A stretch of DNA of 64,000 nt from Lonsdalea populi (GCF_015999465.1 NZ_CP065534.1:2480001-2544000), one strand, 5' to 3'; shown: positions 1-8,884, counted from the stretch's first letter. Numbers and translations: made by a program. The notes: generated by a model from the letters alone, not told the origin.

Positions 1-565
1 GCTTTAGGTGACCGTTGATCGGCTCGAAGCTGGTCATCTGCATAGAGCCGCCGCCGATGTCCCACACCAGAATATCGCCGTTGCTCAACGCAGGTTGATT
101 GAGCGTGGCCTTCGCCGATAGGAATCCCAGCAGGGCTTCCTGCTCCTGGCTGAGCACTTTGATGGACAACCCGGTGTTGCGTTCAAAATCGGCAATCACC
201 TGTTCGCCGTTGCTGGCGGAGCGAAAAACCTCCGTCGCCACGCCGCTAATGCGGGATGGATGCCACTGATTGACCGCATGAAGCAGCGACTGCAGCGTCG
301 CCAATCCTTCGTTGGCGATGGCCGGGCTCAGTTCGCCGTTGTGGGAACGCGCCAAATCCGCATTGTAGCCAACCGGTTGATCGCTCTGATACAAGACATT
401 GCCGAGCACGCCATGGCAGACGTCCACCTCCGCGACCATCGCTTTGGTGGTGCCGGAGCCGATGTCGAACCCGGCACGGATTTCGATACAGTCTGAAGCC
501 TGTACATAACCGATACTCAAAAAAAGACCGGCGAGTACCAGCAGGCTGCGTGTAGCTTTTATCAT
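1..565 (-). CDS. Exported Ppx/GppA-family protein, C-terminus cut by window edge
   Basis: The first 188 codons are present and open, starting at the ATG at 565 and running off the left edge. Residues 1 to about 23 form a signal peptide: basic MIKATR, a hydrophobic stretch, then an AxA-like VQAS site. Two actin/Hsp70-like phosphate-binding motifs follow: GFDIGSGTTK at about residue 33 and VWDIGGGSMQMT near residue 170. These match the layout of the exopolyphosphatase/guanosine pentaphosphate phosphohydrolase superfamily (Ppx: DLGSNSFH, DIGGGSTE), but the usual GGGSTE glutamate is replaced by GGGSMQ. Ppx and GppA are cytoplasmic in E. coli, so the leader is unusual. Activity on polyphosphate or (p)ppGpp is not shown. 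The family call rests on the motifs; the export call rests on the leader. Confidence 0.75.
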   Translation of the reverse strand, partial: MIKATRSLLVLAGLFLSIGYVQASDCIEIRAGFDIGSGTTKAMVAEVDVCHGVLGNVLYQSDQPVGYNADLARSHNGELSPAIANEGLATLQSLLHAVNQWHPSRISGVATEVFRSASNGEQVIADFERNTGLSIKVLSQEQEALLGFLSAKATLNQPALSNGDILVWDIGGGSMQMTSFEPINGHLK

Positions 566-1262
566 AGTAGTCCCTTGATCTCGGTCGCCCCCGCCGCCGG
601 AGATAACGCTCAACGCTGCGCAAGCGTTGCAGCCACTCTGAACGGAATCTGGGGTACGGCGCGATGGTTATCATTGTTTTGGATCCCCAACGGGGAGCAT
701 GTCGGATCTGCCACGCTCTCACTGCCGTGAGCGGGCAGGCCATTCATCTTGCGCCATTGCGAACACAGGGTGAGATGGCTTCATCGTGACATACCGCGGC
801 CGAAGGCCCCTGACGGAAAATCACCGTCCAACGGTCCCCGCAGGCGCGCCCATAATGCGATATGGCGGAGAGCGGGTCAAATTCCCGTGATCATCTCGCA
901 GATGAACATCAGAGTGTATAATCGTCATTTTTTACAATCACTTAACCTGAACCGCGCTCTTTTGAAACGCGGCGATGGCCCGCTCTTCGGCAACACGATG
1001 TTAAAACATAGAGGAAAGCCCCCGCACGCGCCGCTGCACATCGCGTCGGGTATCGCAGGTCAACACGCGCCGGAAAGGGGAGATTCGTCATCGATACGGC
1101 AGTTTGCGAAACTTGCCTGCTTCCAGAATCTCACCTATCCTCTCATCTAATTGAGAATGAACGTTCATTCTCAATTTACCTAACGGGACATGACCGTGTT
1201 TATCACGCCTTATCATAAATGGCCCGCTGACGACTTTCGCAGCGCGCTGACTGGAGCCAACC
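566..1262. other. Long divergent intergenic region with no convincing gene
   Basis: This 697-bp stretch separates the leftward Ppx-like gene from rightward tetR. Near 716-730 there is a short inverted repeat (CTCAC TGCC GTGAG). A TATAAT hexamer sits at 917-922 but I see no good -35 box at the right distance. The right end carries the TetR operator palindrome described separately. A 133-codon open frame at 749-1150 lacks a ribosome site and recognisable sequence, so I do not call it a gene. Confidence 0.5.
1149..1176. promoter_or_regulatory. 28-bp perfect palindrome, probable TetR-family operator
   Basis: A perfect inverted repeat centred between 1162 and 1163, with core GAATGAACGTTCATTC and flanks AATTGA/TCAATT. 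All 14 base pairs match. It lies 86 bp upstream of the tetR start codon and ahead of the two-gene tetR-MFS unit. TetR dimers bind palindromes of this kind, commonly in their own promoters, so autoregulation of repressor and pump together is the simplest reading. The palindrome is seen directly; its ligand-controlled role is inferred. Confidence 0.75.
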
Positions 1263-1865
1263 ATGCCGTCTGAAACACCCAAACAGCAGCATGTCCGCGA
1301 GCGGCAGGACCGCATTATCGCCGCAGCGCGCCAGTGCTTTCGCCGGGCTGGTTTCCATGGCGCGGGGATGGCGGACATTGCCCGCGTCGCTGAACTGAGC
1401 GTCGGGCAGATTTACCATTATTTTACCAACAAGAATGCGATTATTGAGGAGATGGTTTTCCGCATCGCGGAAACCAGGATCGCACCACTGGAGCGGGAGC
1501 TGAACCATACCGCACGCATGCCGGACATTCTGATCGGCAACGCGCCCTACGATGAGATGTACCATAACAGCGACGACAATGCGTTGATGCTTGAAGCCAC
1601 GGCCGAGGCTAGCCGTAATCCGCGCGTCGCGGAGATCCTAAAAGCCGCGGACGAACGTATTTTTTATCAGGCCTGCCTGATGTTGCATAAACGCTATCCA
1701 CGGCTCTCCCAGGCGTCTATTGCCGCGCGGGTGGAACTGATAGCCGCGCTGGTGCAAGGGACATCGACGCGTTCGCTGTTACCCTCCTCCGCCCCGCGGG
1801 CTGAACTCCATCAGCTCTATCAACACATCATCGCACTGCTTTTTTCGGAAGATGAGGCTCTATGA
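1263..1865 (+). CDS. TetR/AcrR-family transcriptional repressor
   Basis: A 200-residue protein of the size typical for TetR-family repressors. The N-terminus (about residues 12-60) has the family DNA-binding pattern: IIAAARQCFRRAGFHGAGM, then a helix-turn-helix through AELSVGQIYHYFTNK. The C-terminal ligand domain is not recognisable beyond the family. The stop codon overlaps the start of the efflux gene (ATGA), so the two are translationally coupled, and the pair follows a perfect 28-bp palindrome. The likely job is to repress itself and the pump until an inducer binds. The inducer cannot be read from sequence. Confidence 0.9.
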   Translation: MPSETPKQQHVRERQDRIIAAARQCFRRAGFHGAGMADIARVAELSVGQIYHYFTNKNAIIEEMVFRIAETRIAPLERELNHTARMPDILIGNAPYDEMYHNSDDNALMLEATAEASRNPRVAEILKAADERIFYQACLMLHKRYPRLSQASIAARVELIAALVQGTSTRSLLPSSAPRAELHQLYQHIIALLFSEDEAL

Positions 1866-3052
1866 AAACACACTCCCCTACCCGTCTGGGCTATGCGCTT
1901 ATGTTGGGTTCGCTGGCCGCGCTGGGTCCGCTATGTACCGATTTGTATCTGCCGGCGCTGCCTCAGTTGACGAGCGATCTCAGTACCAATACCTCCACCG
2001 CGCAGCTCAGTCTGACTGCAGGGCTGTTGGGACTCGGCGGCGGCCAGCTGATTTTTGGTCCGCTCAGCGATGCGTTCGGACGCATGCGTCCCCTGCTGTT
2101 TTCGCTGGCGCTGCTGCTGGCCACGTCGATATGGTGTGCCCTCGCCACCGATATCCATCAGCTACTGGCGGCACGTCTGTTACAGGGGATAGCCGGGGCC
2201 GGCGGAGCCGTCTTATCGCGCGCGGTGGTCCGCGACCTTTATTCCGGACATGAGTTGACCCGCTTTTTCGCGCTGTTGATGTTGGTCAACGGGTTGGCGC
2301 CGATATTTGCGCCGGTGTTGGGCGGCGCGCTGATGAGCTTAACGGACTGGCGCGGTATTTTCGTCGCGCTGGCGATAGTCGCGATGCTGTTACTGCTCCT
2401 GTCCGCCTTTAGGATGAGCGAAACGCTACCGCAAGAGCGGCGAATCAGCGGCGGCCTCGGCGCGATGCTGTCGTCACTCGGCGGGCTGCTGCGGGAACGC
2501 CAGTTTATGGGTATGTGTCTGGCGCAGGGGCTGTCCGGCGCAGGCATGTTCGCCTATATCGGCGCCTCGCCGTTCGTCTTACAGCAGATCTACGGACTGA
2601 GTCCACAGATCTTCAGCCTGTGTTTCGCCCTGAACGGCATCGGCCTGATTATCGCCGGACAGCTGTCCGCCCGCTTTAGCCGAGATAATCAGGAAGAACG
2701 CGTATTGCGCGTAGGGTTGACGATTGCGGTGCTGGCCTCCGCGATACTGCTCGCCGCCGGTCTGACGCAGGCGTCGCTGGTGTGGGTTCTGGCACCGCTG
2801 TTTTTAGCCGTCGCCATGATGGGGGTGATTGGTCCCTGCGCCTCCGCGCTGGCGATGCAAAGTCAGGGAAATCAGGCAGGGAGCGCTTCGGCGCTGATTG
2901 GTCTGAGCATGTTCGGGCTGGGCGCGTTGAGCGTACCGCTGACCGGACTGGCAGGCACGAGCGCTACATCGATGGCGCTGGTGATGCTGGTGTGTTACGT
3001 GCTGGCTGCGCTGTCCTACGTGTTGCTCGTGGCCAAAGCGCGGGCGGCCTGA
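1862..3052 (+). CDS. Bcr/CflA-type MFS drug efflux transporter
   Basis: A 396-residue protein with about 12 hydrophobic segments. The first loop has the drug-proton antiporter pattern: CTDLYLPALPQL in helix 1, the motif GPLSDAFGRMRPLL at about residues 66-79, and LLQGIAGAGGAVLSRAVVRD near residue 105, all characteristic of the Bcr/CflA subfamily of 12-helix inner-membrane exporters (E. coli Bcr exports bicyclomycin and sulfonamides). The start codon overlaps the tetR stop by four bases. Substrate is unknown. It could equally be annotated simply as a multidrug MFS transporter; a specific orthology to Bcr is not claimed. Confidence 0.9.
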   Translation: MKTHSPTRLGYALMLGSLAALGPLCTDLYLPALPQLTSDLSTNTSTAQLSLTAGLLGLGGGQLIFGPLSDAFGRMRPLLFSLALLLATSIWCALATDIHQLLAARLLQGIAGAGGAVLSRAVVRDLYSGHELTRFFALLMLVNGLAPIFAPVLGGALMSLTDWRGIFVALAIVAMLLLLLSAFRMSETLPQERRISGGLGAMLSSLGGLLRERQFMGMCLAQGLSGAGMFAYIGASPFVLQQIYGLSPQIFSLCFALNGIGLIIAGQLSARFSRDNQEERVLRVGLTIAVLASAILLAAGLTQASLVWVLAPLFLAVAMMGVIGPCASALAMQSQGNQAGSASALIGLSMFGLGALSVPLTGLAGTSATSMALVMLVCYVLAALSYVLLVAKARAA

Positions 3053-3125
3053 TAGGCGTTTGCAGAAAACGGCCTGACGTGGGAGCGGGGTCGCTGCCCC
3101 CACGGGCTTACGCGCGATCCTCCGC

Positions 3126-4052
3126 TCAGACGGCGCTTTCCGGAAACAGGAAGGGGTTGATGCTGCTGCGAAAAAAACCTTCATCCTCCATTCTGATGTC
3201 CAGGATCAGCGAGGCGAGATCGTCCGCCACCGCTTCCACCCGGCAGTCTCTCTCCTGGTACAGCAGTTTGATGTAGGTGCCGCAGTCGCCGCAGCTCTCC
3301 GTCTGGTTTGAGGCCAACTCATCGTCCAACGACCAATAGCTCAGGTGATCGGACTGCTCGCAGTTGCTGCAGATCACGCGCGCCATGTGCCATTCCGTTT
3401 CACACAGGTTGCAATGCAGGTAGCGCAGGCCGTTTTCATCGTCCATATGGACCACGGCGGAGACCGGGATGCTTCCGCACACCGGGCAGAACTGGCGGTG
3501 TTCGCCCAGTGACGGCAGGACCTCGGCGGGCAGCTGACTGGCCATCTGCGCCCAATAGATCGACAGCGCCGCCCAGACGAAGGGGGCCTTGTCGTTGCTC
3601 TCAGGACAAAAAGACTGGCTGAACAGCTTATCGGCCAGCGCTTCCTTCTCCGGCACGGACATCTTCTCTAGATTTTCCAGCGCGCTGAGGATCTGACCGC
3701 TCATCTGCGGCTTTAACTCTTCAATCAGCGCCTGCAACAGCGTAAGCCAGTGCGCATCGCGCTGGAAATGCGCGGCATCCAACGGCGGTCTCCCGCCCGC
3801 GTCTTGCCGAATGCGGGTGACGTCCAGCAACCGCGGATGGTCATGCTGCACATGCTGCTGCGCTTCCACCACCTGTGCGGCGAAGGTCAGATAGTCGCCC
3901 AGCGGGTGATTGTCCGCCAGCTGGCGCAGCCGTTCGGCGCGGCCGCTGTACAGGCTTTTCAGATTGGCGAATAGCAACGACGGGACGGTTTCCAGCCGGG
4001 ACGTCGCCGCCTCGCCTGCTGGCTGTTCCTGAGGAACAAGACGAATACTCAT
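3126..4052 (-). CDS. fdhE: Formate dehydrogenase accessory protein FdhE
   Basis: A 308-residue cytoplasmic protein, the usual length for FdhE, which binds the respiratory formate dehydrogenases during assembly and Tat targeting. The C-terminal half carries four CxxC pairs (CPVC 189-192, CNLC 214-217, CSNC 228-231, CGDC 254-257), which in the family bind iron in a rubredoxin-like fold. The N-terminal half is helical. No structural formate dehydrogenase gene (fdoGHI or fdnGHI) is adjacent here: the neighbours are an efflux pump, convergent on its end, and a DUF2002-like gene. The enzyme it serves must therefore be encoded elsewhere, or the gene is orphaned. Confidence 0.93.
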   Translation of the reverse strand: MSIRLVPQEQPAGEAATSRLETVPSLLFANLKSLYSGRAERLRQLADNHPLGDYLTFAAQVVEAQQHVQHDHPRLLDVTRIRQDAGGRPPLDAAHFQRDAHWLTLLQALIEELKPQMSGQILSALENLEKMSVPEKEALADKLFSQSFCPESNDKAPFVWAALSIYWAQMASQLPAEVLPSLGEHRQFCPVCGSIPVSAVVHMDDENGLRYLHCNLCETEWHMARVICSNCEQSDHLSYWSLDDELASNQTESCGDCGTYIKLLYQERDCRVEAVADDLASLILDIRMEDEGFFRSSINPFLFPESAV

Positions 4053-4418
4053 CAGGTTGTTTTCCGATTTATAGTGAAAATGACGGACGGCCGTTGCCAG
4101 CCGGACCGACGCGCTTACGCGGGGGAAGCTCCCCTGCGGACGGCATTTGTTCCCGACCTGCAGTCACAGGGCGGCGGCATCCGCACGGGACGAATCAACC
4201 GTATCATATTCATTGTAGGCCGGTTTCCCTGTTTTGACGGGTTTGGCGCGGGAAACGCCGAGGCGGGGAGCCTTTTTTCGCGGTGCAGCTGCGTTTCCGG
4301 CGGGGGTGAAGCCGCCGGGCAAGGTGTGAAAAGCGGTCGAATCCGGCGAAAGCCATCGGCGGCCTTGCGCAAGCGGCCGGGAGAGCCCATCCCCTTGCCG
4401 CTTGCGGGCGGTCGACGA
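4053..4418. other. GC-rich intergenic region upstream of fdhE
   Basis: This 366-bp stretch lies between the end of the DUF2002-like gene and the fdhE start. It is GC-rich and has open frames on both strands (for example 4074-4448 on the plus strand), but these lack ribosome sites and their translations are arginine/proline-rich without recognisable motifs. I find an imperfect inverted repeat around 4363-4382 (CGGCC ... GGCCG) and no clear terminator. Confidence 0.4.
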
Positions 4419-4754
4419 TCAGCCAAACATACGCTCAAGATAGCGTGACAGCATGGCCCGAGAGGTGAAACCATGCGGAATGCCCATATAGGACGGAGTT
4501 TCAGATTCAGGGTCGAGCGGGAAGCGCTCATAGGCCGGGCTGCTGCGCAGCGTTTCCGCGGGATGGGCGTATTTCAGACTTTTCGCCCCCTGATTGGGGT
4601 GGATGACCACGGCGGTACGCCCCATTCTCGCCTCGCGATTGACATAGACGTAGTGCTCGCCTTTATAGAATCCATAGGCTTTATCCGTCACGGTATCGCG
4701 TGTAAATCCTTCTTTCTCAAGTACTTGAGCCACTTCATCAGGGCGTAAATACAT
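4419..4754 (-). CDS. Small conserved protein, DUF2002-like
   Basis: A 111-residue protein. The ATG at 4754 is chosen over an in-frame upstream ATG at 4817 because GGAGGAC lies at 4760-4766, ideally spaced for 4754. The sequence starts MYLRPDEVAQVLEKEGFT and continues with YVYVNREARMGRTAVVIHP and GIPHGFTSRAMLSRYLERMFG. It resembles the enterobacterial DUF2002 family as I remember it, for which no function is established. There is no signal peptide or membrane segment, so it should be cytosolic. It is followed by fdhE on the same strand after 366 bp and preceded by the amidotransferase gene. Function unknown; the family assignment is tentative. Confidence 0.7.
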   Translation of the reverse strand: MYLRPDEVAQVLEKEGFTRDTVTDKAYGFYKGEHYVYVNREARMGRTAVVIHPNQGAKSLKYAHPAETLRSSPAYERFPLDPESETPSYMGIPHGFTSRAMLSRYLERMFG

Positions 4755-4759
4755 CAATT

Positions 4760-4766
4760 GTCCTCC
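4760..4766 (-). promoter_or_regulatory. Strong Shine-Dalgarno that fixes the DUF2002-like start
   Basis: The minus strand reads AGGGAGGACAATTG directly before the ATG at 4754. It supports the 111-residue form rather than the 132-residue form. Confidence 0.75.
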
Positions 4767-4822
4767 CTCTACGCTAATCTGAGGGAGTGACCATAACTCA
4801 CTGAATTCGTAGGACAACCGGA

Positions 4823-5554
4823 CTACTCCGAACCTGCCGCCGCCGCAGCGGCCTGCGCCAACTGCGCCTGCCGCACAAACTCCACCAGCAGGCGACGCGC
4901 CCAGCGGGGTTCTTCCTGCACCGTCAGCGTCGGCTTCCGGTTATTTCTCAGACAGGCGTTCATCACTCCCGCCTCCATTTCCGGGTGGAACTGGAAGGAC
5001 AACGCGGTGGGTGAATAGCGCAGGATCTGACAGCCGTCCAGCGCCGATGATGCCAGCACCTGCGCGCCCGGCGGCGGAATCGCCACCGACTGCACATGGG
5101 TGAGGTAGGCGCTGAACGCTTCCGGCAGCCCGGAGAGGAGCGCATCCTGCGCCGCCGCTGGTTTGAGCGAAATGGTTTCCAGCCCCATTTCTTTCCCCTG
5201 CGGATTATCGGCCACCGTTCCGCCCAATGCGTCCGCCAGAAGTTGATGCCCATAACATACGCCCAGCAGCGGCAGTTGTTCGTCCACGGCTCGACGCAGC
5301 CATACCCCCGTTTCTTCGCTCCAATCCAGCCGGTCGGTGACCATCGCCCACGAGCCGGTCACAATCGCGGCGGTCAGAGAGGAAGGCGGCGGCAGCGCCT
5401 CATTCAGGTCGGGACGGACAATCAGCAGTTCGCCGAGTTCCAGCGTCGCCAGCGCGCTGCGAAACCAGTCCGACTGTTGGCCGACGTCTGCAGCGATAGG
5501 CGCAGGCGGCTGCCCCATCTGGATAATCAAAAGCGGTTTTTCAGCACGGTTCAT
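4823..5554 (-). CDS. Class I glutamine amidotransferase-like protein (YfeJ-like)
   Basis: A 243-residue stand-alone amidotransferase domain. The nucleophile motif GVCYGHQ places the catalytic cysteine at residue 100, and FHPE gives His190 and Glu192 of the Cys-His-Glu triad. The family hydrolyses glutamine and passes ammonia to a partner, or cleaves gamma-glutamyl bonds; the E. coli paralogue YfeJ is annotated only as a GMP synthase-like amidotransferase. No synthetase domain is fused or adjacent, so the acceptor reaction is unknown. The start ATG at 5554 has GAAGAAAA just upstream. The gene lies between the DUF2002-like gene and ybiT, with 250 bp and a terminator separating it from ybiT. Confidence 0.85.
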   Translation of the reverse strand: MNRAEKPLLIIQMGQPPAPIAADVGQQSDWFRSALATLELGELLIVRPDLNEALPPPSSLTAAIVTGSWAMVTDRLDWSEETGVWLRRAVDEQLPLLGVCYGHQLLADALGGTVADNPQGKEMGLETISLKPAAAQDALLSGLPEAFSAYLTHVQSVAIPPPGAQVLASSALDGCQILRYSPTALSFQFHPEMEAGVMNACLRNNRKPTLTVQEEPRWARRLLVEFVRQAQLAQAAAAAAGSE

Positions 5555-5740
5555 ATGTTTTCTTCAGGATATCGCAAAAGGAATGACGCTGAACGTAGCA
5601 CTCCCGCTGTCGTTTGTCATCGCCCACCAAGGCCCCGTTGGCAACTGACGTCTATCTCCCCGGATACGCCGCCTTTTTGGCTCCGTTCGCGACCAAGGTT
5701 GATGGGAAAAGCCCCGAGCCCGCCGCCGGATAACGGCCAC

Positions 5741-5766
5741 AAAAAAGCCGTCGCACAGGCGACGGC
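5741..5766 (-). terminator. Rho-independent terminator of ybiT
   Basis: On the minus strand, stem GCCGTCGC / GCGACGGC (5747-5766) is followed by six T (5746-5741). It lies 37 bp past the ybiT stop codon. Confidence 0.85.
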
Positions 5767-5802
5767 TCTAGACGATGCGATGAAAATCGCGACGACCCGG
5801 CG

Positions 5803-7395
5803 TTATTCGATGCCGCGACTGCGCAGATAATCCTCATAGCTTCCGGTGAAGTCGATCATCTTCTCAGGCGTGATTTCCAGCACACGGGTGGCCAGTGAGC
5901 TAACGAATTCCCGGTCGTGCGAGACGAAGACCAGCGTTCCCTGATACATCTCGAGCGCCATGTTCAGCGATTCGATAGATTCCATATCCAAGTGGTTGGT
6001 CGGTTCATCCATGATCAGCACGTTGGGACGCTGCATCATCAGCTTGCCGAACAGCATGCGCCCTTTCTCACCCCCGGACAGCACCTTCACTTTCTTGCGA
6101 ATATCGTCCTGCGAGAATAACAGACGGCCCAGTACGCTACGCACCGCCTGCTCGTCATCGTTCTCCTGCTTCCACTGGCTCATCCAGTCAAAGACCGTCA
6201 GCTCATCGTCGAACTCATATTCGTGATCCTGCGCATAGTAGCCAATCTGCACATTTTCAGACCATTTGACGGTGCCGACATCCGGAGCCAGGTCGCCGAC
6301 CAGCGTTTTCAATAGCGTGGTTTTGCCAATACCGTTGGTCCCGAGCACTGCGACTTTCTCTCCGACTTCGATCAGCAGTTTCAGCCTGCTGAAGAGCGGA
6401 CCGTTGTCGAATCCTTTCGCCAGATCCTCAATTTCCAACGCGTTACGGAACAGCTTTTTGTCCTGCTCGAAACGGATGAACGGGTTCTGGCGGCTGGACG
6501 CCTTGATCTCTTCCAACTGAATTTTGTCGATCTGGCGCGCGCGCGACGTGGCCTGACGGGATTTAGAGGCGTTGGCGCTAAAACGGCTCACGAACGACTG
6601 TAGCTCGGCAATCTGCGCCTTCTTCTTGGCGTTGTCCGCCACCAGGCGCTCACGCGCCTGCGTGGCGGCCGTCATATATTCGTCGTAGTTGCCCGGGTAC
6701 AGACGCAGTTCGCCGTAATCCAGGTCCGCCATGTGCGTACACACCATGTTAAGGAAGTGACGGTCGTGGGAAATGATGATCATGGTGCTGTTACGTTCGT
6801 TCAGCACCTGTTCCAGCCAGCGAATGGTATCGATATCCAGGTTGTTGGTCGGTTCATCGAGCAGCAGAATATCCGGGTTAGCAAACAGCGCCTGCGCCAA
6901 CAGCACGCGCAGTTTCCAGCCCGGCGCGACCTCGCTCATCAAGCCGTAATGCTGCTCCAGCGGGATCCCCACGCCCAGCAGCAGCTCGCCCGCGCGGGCC
7001 TCGGCGCTGTAGCCGTCCATTTCACCGTATTTCACTTCCAGATCGGCCACTTTATAGCCGTCTTCTTCGCTCATTTCCGGCAGCGCGTAAATGCGATCTC
7101 GCTCCTCTTTCACGTCCCACAGTTCGGCATGGCCCATGATGACCGTGTCCAGTACCGAGTATTGTTCAAACGCAAACTGGTCCTGGCGCAGCTTGCCGAG
7201 ACGTTCGTTAGGATCCAGAGAAACATTGCCGCCGCTGGGGGTCAGGTCGCCACCCAGAATTTTCATAAAAGTGGATTTACCGCAGCCGTTGGCGCCGATC
7301 AGGCCATAGCGGTTGCCGCCGCCGAATTTGACGGAGATGTTTTCAAAAAGCGGCTTACTGCCGAATTGCATCGTTATGTTATTCGTTACCAGCAC
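5803..7395 (-). CDS. ybiT: ABC-F family ATPase YbiT
   Basis: A 530-residue soluble protein, the same length as E. coli YbiT, with two ABC ATPase domains and no membrane segment. The first domain has Walker A GANGCGKS at 34-41 and Walker [12 protein letters not shown]; its signature is the divergent [11 protein letters not shown], which is also the YbiT form. A basic linker (residues about 240-310, [19 protein letters not shown]) is the P-site tRNA-interaction motif region of ABC-F proteins. The second domain has GTNGIGKTT, the canonical LSGGEKGR and [12 protein letters not shown] proteins act on ribosomes in translation; the specific role of YbiT is poorly defined. It has its own terminator and an apparent promoter region toward the divergent PhzF-like gene. 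Confidence 0.95.
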   Translation of the reverse strand: MLVTNNITMQFGSKPLFENISVKFGGGNRYGLIGANGCGKSTFMKILGGDLTPSGGNVSLDPNERLGKLRQDQFAFEQYSVLDTVIMGHAELWDVKEERDRIYALPEMSEEDGYKVADLEVKYGEMDGYSAEARAGELLLGVGIPLEQHYGLMSEVAPGWKLRVLLAQALFANPDILLLDEPTNNLDIDTIRWLEQVLNERNSTMIIISHDRHFLNMVCTHMADLDYGELRLYPGNYDEYMTAATQARERLVADNAKKKAQIAELQSFVSRFSANASKSRQATSRARQIDKIQLEEIKASSRQNPFIRFEQDKKLFRNALEIEDLAKGFDNGPLFSRLKLLIEVGEKVAVLGTNGIGKTTLLKTLVGDLAPDVGTVKWSENVQIGYYAQDHEYEFDDELTVFDWMSQWKQENDDEQAVRSVLGRLLFSQDDIRKKVKVLSGGEKGRMLFGKLMMQRPNVLIMDEPTNHLDMESIESLNMALEMYQGTLVFVSHDREFVSSLATRVLEITPEKMIDFTGSYEDYLRSRGIE

Positions 7396-7575
7396 AGTAT
7401 TTACTCAGATCTAAGTGTGATTTACCGCACATTATGCCATAAGCGGCCCTCAGAATCCCGGCCATATTCGAACGCTATTTAACCAGAATGGTTTCTATGG
7501 GATTTTGAATATAATCAGGTGATAATCTTGAATAAAAAAACTTATCATGTCGTAAACCCCCTGAAGGAAGCGCAC

Positions 7576-8454
7576 ATGTCATCAGAGCGTCAGTTTAAAC
7601 AGGTCGATGTCTTCACCCACCATGATTTTCAGGGCAACCCGCTGGCCGTCATTCTGGACGCCGAAGGGCTGAGTGATGAGCAGATGCAGGCCATCGCCCG
7701 CTGGACTAATCTCTCTGAAACCACCTTTGTGCTGCCGCCGACCGACCCCACGGCGGACTATCTGGTTCGCATTTTCACGCCGTCGCAGGAACTGCCTTTT
7801 GCTGGCCACCCCACGCTGGGAACGGCTCATGCACTGCTGGAGACAGGACTCACGCCGCATGTCCCGGGACAATTGATTCAGCAATGCGGCGTCGGTCTGA
7901 TCCCCATAAATCTTTTTGACAACGGTCAACTGGCCTTTCGGGCGCCGGAAGCCGCTATCGATCCCGTGGAAGAAAGCCTTTACGCCTTGATTGACGCCGC
8001 GCTCGGCAGCAATCATCGCCATAGCGACGTCCCGCCCACGATCGTCAGCATGGGGATCCGCTGGATAATCGTCCGTATGGACAGCGCGGCGTCCTGCCTG
8101 GGTGTCAGAATTGCTCAACCCCCGTTCGAAAAACTGCTGGCGGCGACCCATGTCGACGGTATCGCCATCTATGGCCCGCACGAAAACGCGACGCCGGCCG
8201 ATTATGAAGTCCGGGCGTTTTTCCCGCTGGATACCGTGATTGAAGATCCGGTGACCGGCAGTGCGAACGCGTGTATCGCCCGCGCGTTGCAACATAGCCA
8301 CGATCTGGAAAAAGTGACGAGGAAAATGGGATACAGCGTGCGTCAGGGCACCATGCTGTACCGCAACGGGCGCGTCAATGTCGCTTATATCGATAGTCAG
8401 CCATGGATTGGCGGCTACAGTCGCACTCTGATTGACGGTACGCTCAACGCCTGA
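7576..8454 (+). CDS. PhzF-family isomerase/epimerase-like protein
   Basis: A 292-residue protein. I start at the ATG at 7576, which has AAGGAAG six bases upstream, rather than an in-frame GTG at 7519 with no ribosome site. It has the PhzF fold signatures: LSETTF near residue 45 with the conserved catalytic glutamate, LPFAGHPTLGTAHAL near residue 75, and DPVTGSANACIA near residue 220. PhzF itself isomerises dihydro-3-hydroxyanthranilate in phenazine synthesis, but most enterobacterial members (such as YddE) have no known substrate, and no phenazine genes are nearby. It is divergent from ybiT and ends at a strong bidirectional terminator shared with elaB. Confidence 0.88.
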   Translation: MSSERQFKQVDVFTHHDFQGNPLAVILDAEGLSDEQMQAIARWTNLSETTFVLPPTDPTADYLVRIFTPSQELPFAGHPTLGTAHALLETGLTPHVPGQLIQQCGVGLIPINLFDNGQLAFRAPEAAIDPVEESLYALIDAALGSNHRHSDVPPTIVSMGIRWIIVRMDSAASCLGVRIAQPPFEKLLAATHVDGIAIYGPHENATPADYEVRAFFPLDTVIEDPVTGSANACIARALQHSHDLEKVTRKMGYSVRQGTMLYRNGRVNVAYIDSQPWIGGYSRTLIDGTLNA

Positions 8455-8488
8455 AGCACGTTGACACCCGCTGCGTCTTGACGCATAA

Positions 8489-8530
8489 AAAACAGGCGCC
8501 GTACCCATGATAGGGATACGGCGCCTGTTT
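8489..8530. terminator. Bidirectional terminator between PhzF-like gene and elaB
   Basis: Stem ACAGGCGCCGTA (8492-8503) pairs with TACGGCGCCTGT (8517-8528). It is flanked by an A-run on the left and T on the right, so it can serve both converging genes. Confidence 0.85.
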
Positions 8531-8572
8531 CAGTTAACGGCGTCGACAACATCAGACGTCATGAGAGAACCG

Positions 8573-8884
8573 TTATTTACGGGCGAGCAAAATCCCAAGC
8601 ACCAATCCTACCGACGCACCGATGCCAAGACCATGCCAGGGGTTGTCCTGAATATAGCTATCCGCCTTCTTCACAAACTTTTTCGCCCGCTGGCAGCACC
8701 CCGTTGAGGGTTCAAGACGAGACCGAACATCCTGCAGCGAGTCGTAGGCCTGCTTTTTGAGATCCTGATAAGCGCTGTCTGCGTAGTCGCCGGAATATTT
8801 CAATAGCTCGTCCAGCGTGGTGGACAACAGCTTTACGTCGTCCTCAATACTCACTTCTTGTGACTGTTTATCATGCGGTGCCAT
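8573..8884 (-). CDS. elaB: ElaB/YqjD-family ribosome-associated membrane protein
   Basis: A 103-residue tail-anchored protein of the DUF883 family. The ATG at 8884 is chosen because it starts MAPHDKQ and a CTCCTG (GGAG on the minus strand) precedes it; the longer frame to 8986 has no support. Residues 10-75 are amphipathic and coiled, and residues 84-100 (GLGIGASVGLVLGILLA) form a single C-terminal transmembrane helix followed by ARK. A CC pair lies at 63-64. ElaB and its paralogues YqjD and YgaM anchor ribosomes at the inner membrane in stationary phase in E. coli. It lies just past the end of the nuo operon, matching the general E. coli neighbourhood. Confidence 0.9.
   Translation of the reverse strand: MAPHDKQSQEVSIEDDVKLLSTTLDELLKYSGDYADSAYQDLKKQAYDSLQDVRSRLEPSTGCCQRAKKFVKKADSYIQDNPWHGLGIGASVGLVLGILLARK

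Noticed and set aside
870..895. tRNA T-arm-like GCGGG TCAAATT CCCG
   Set aside because: The loop lacks the TTCRANY order and there is no matching acceptor, D or anticodon arm nearby.
749..1150. 133-codon open frame before tetR
   Set aside because: No ribosome site, no recognisable sequence, and composition like noncoding GC-rich DNA. It ends next to the operator palindrome.
4074..4448. 124-codon frame upstream of fdhE
   Set aside because: It runs into the 3' end of the DUF2002-like gene and its product is low in hydrophobic residues; the opposite strand is just as open, which points to GC bias.
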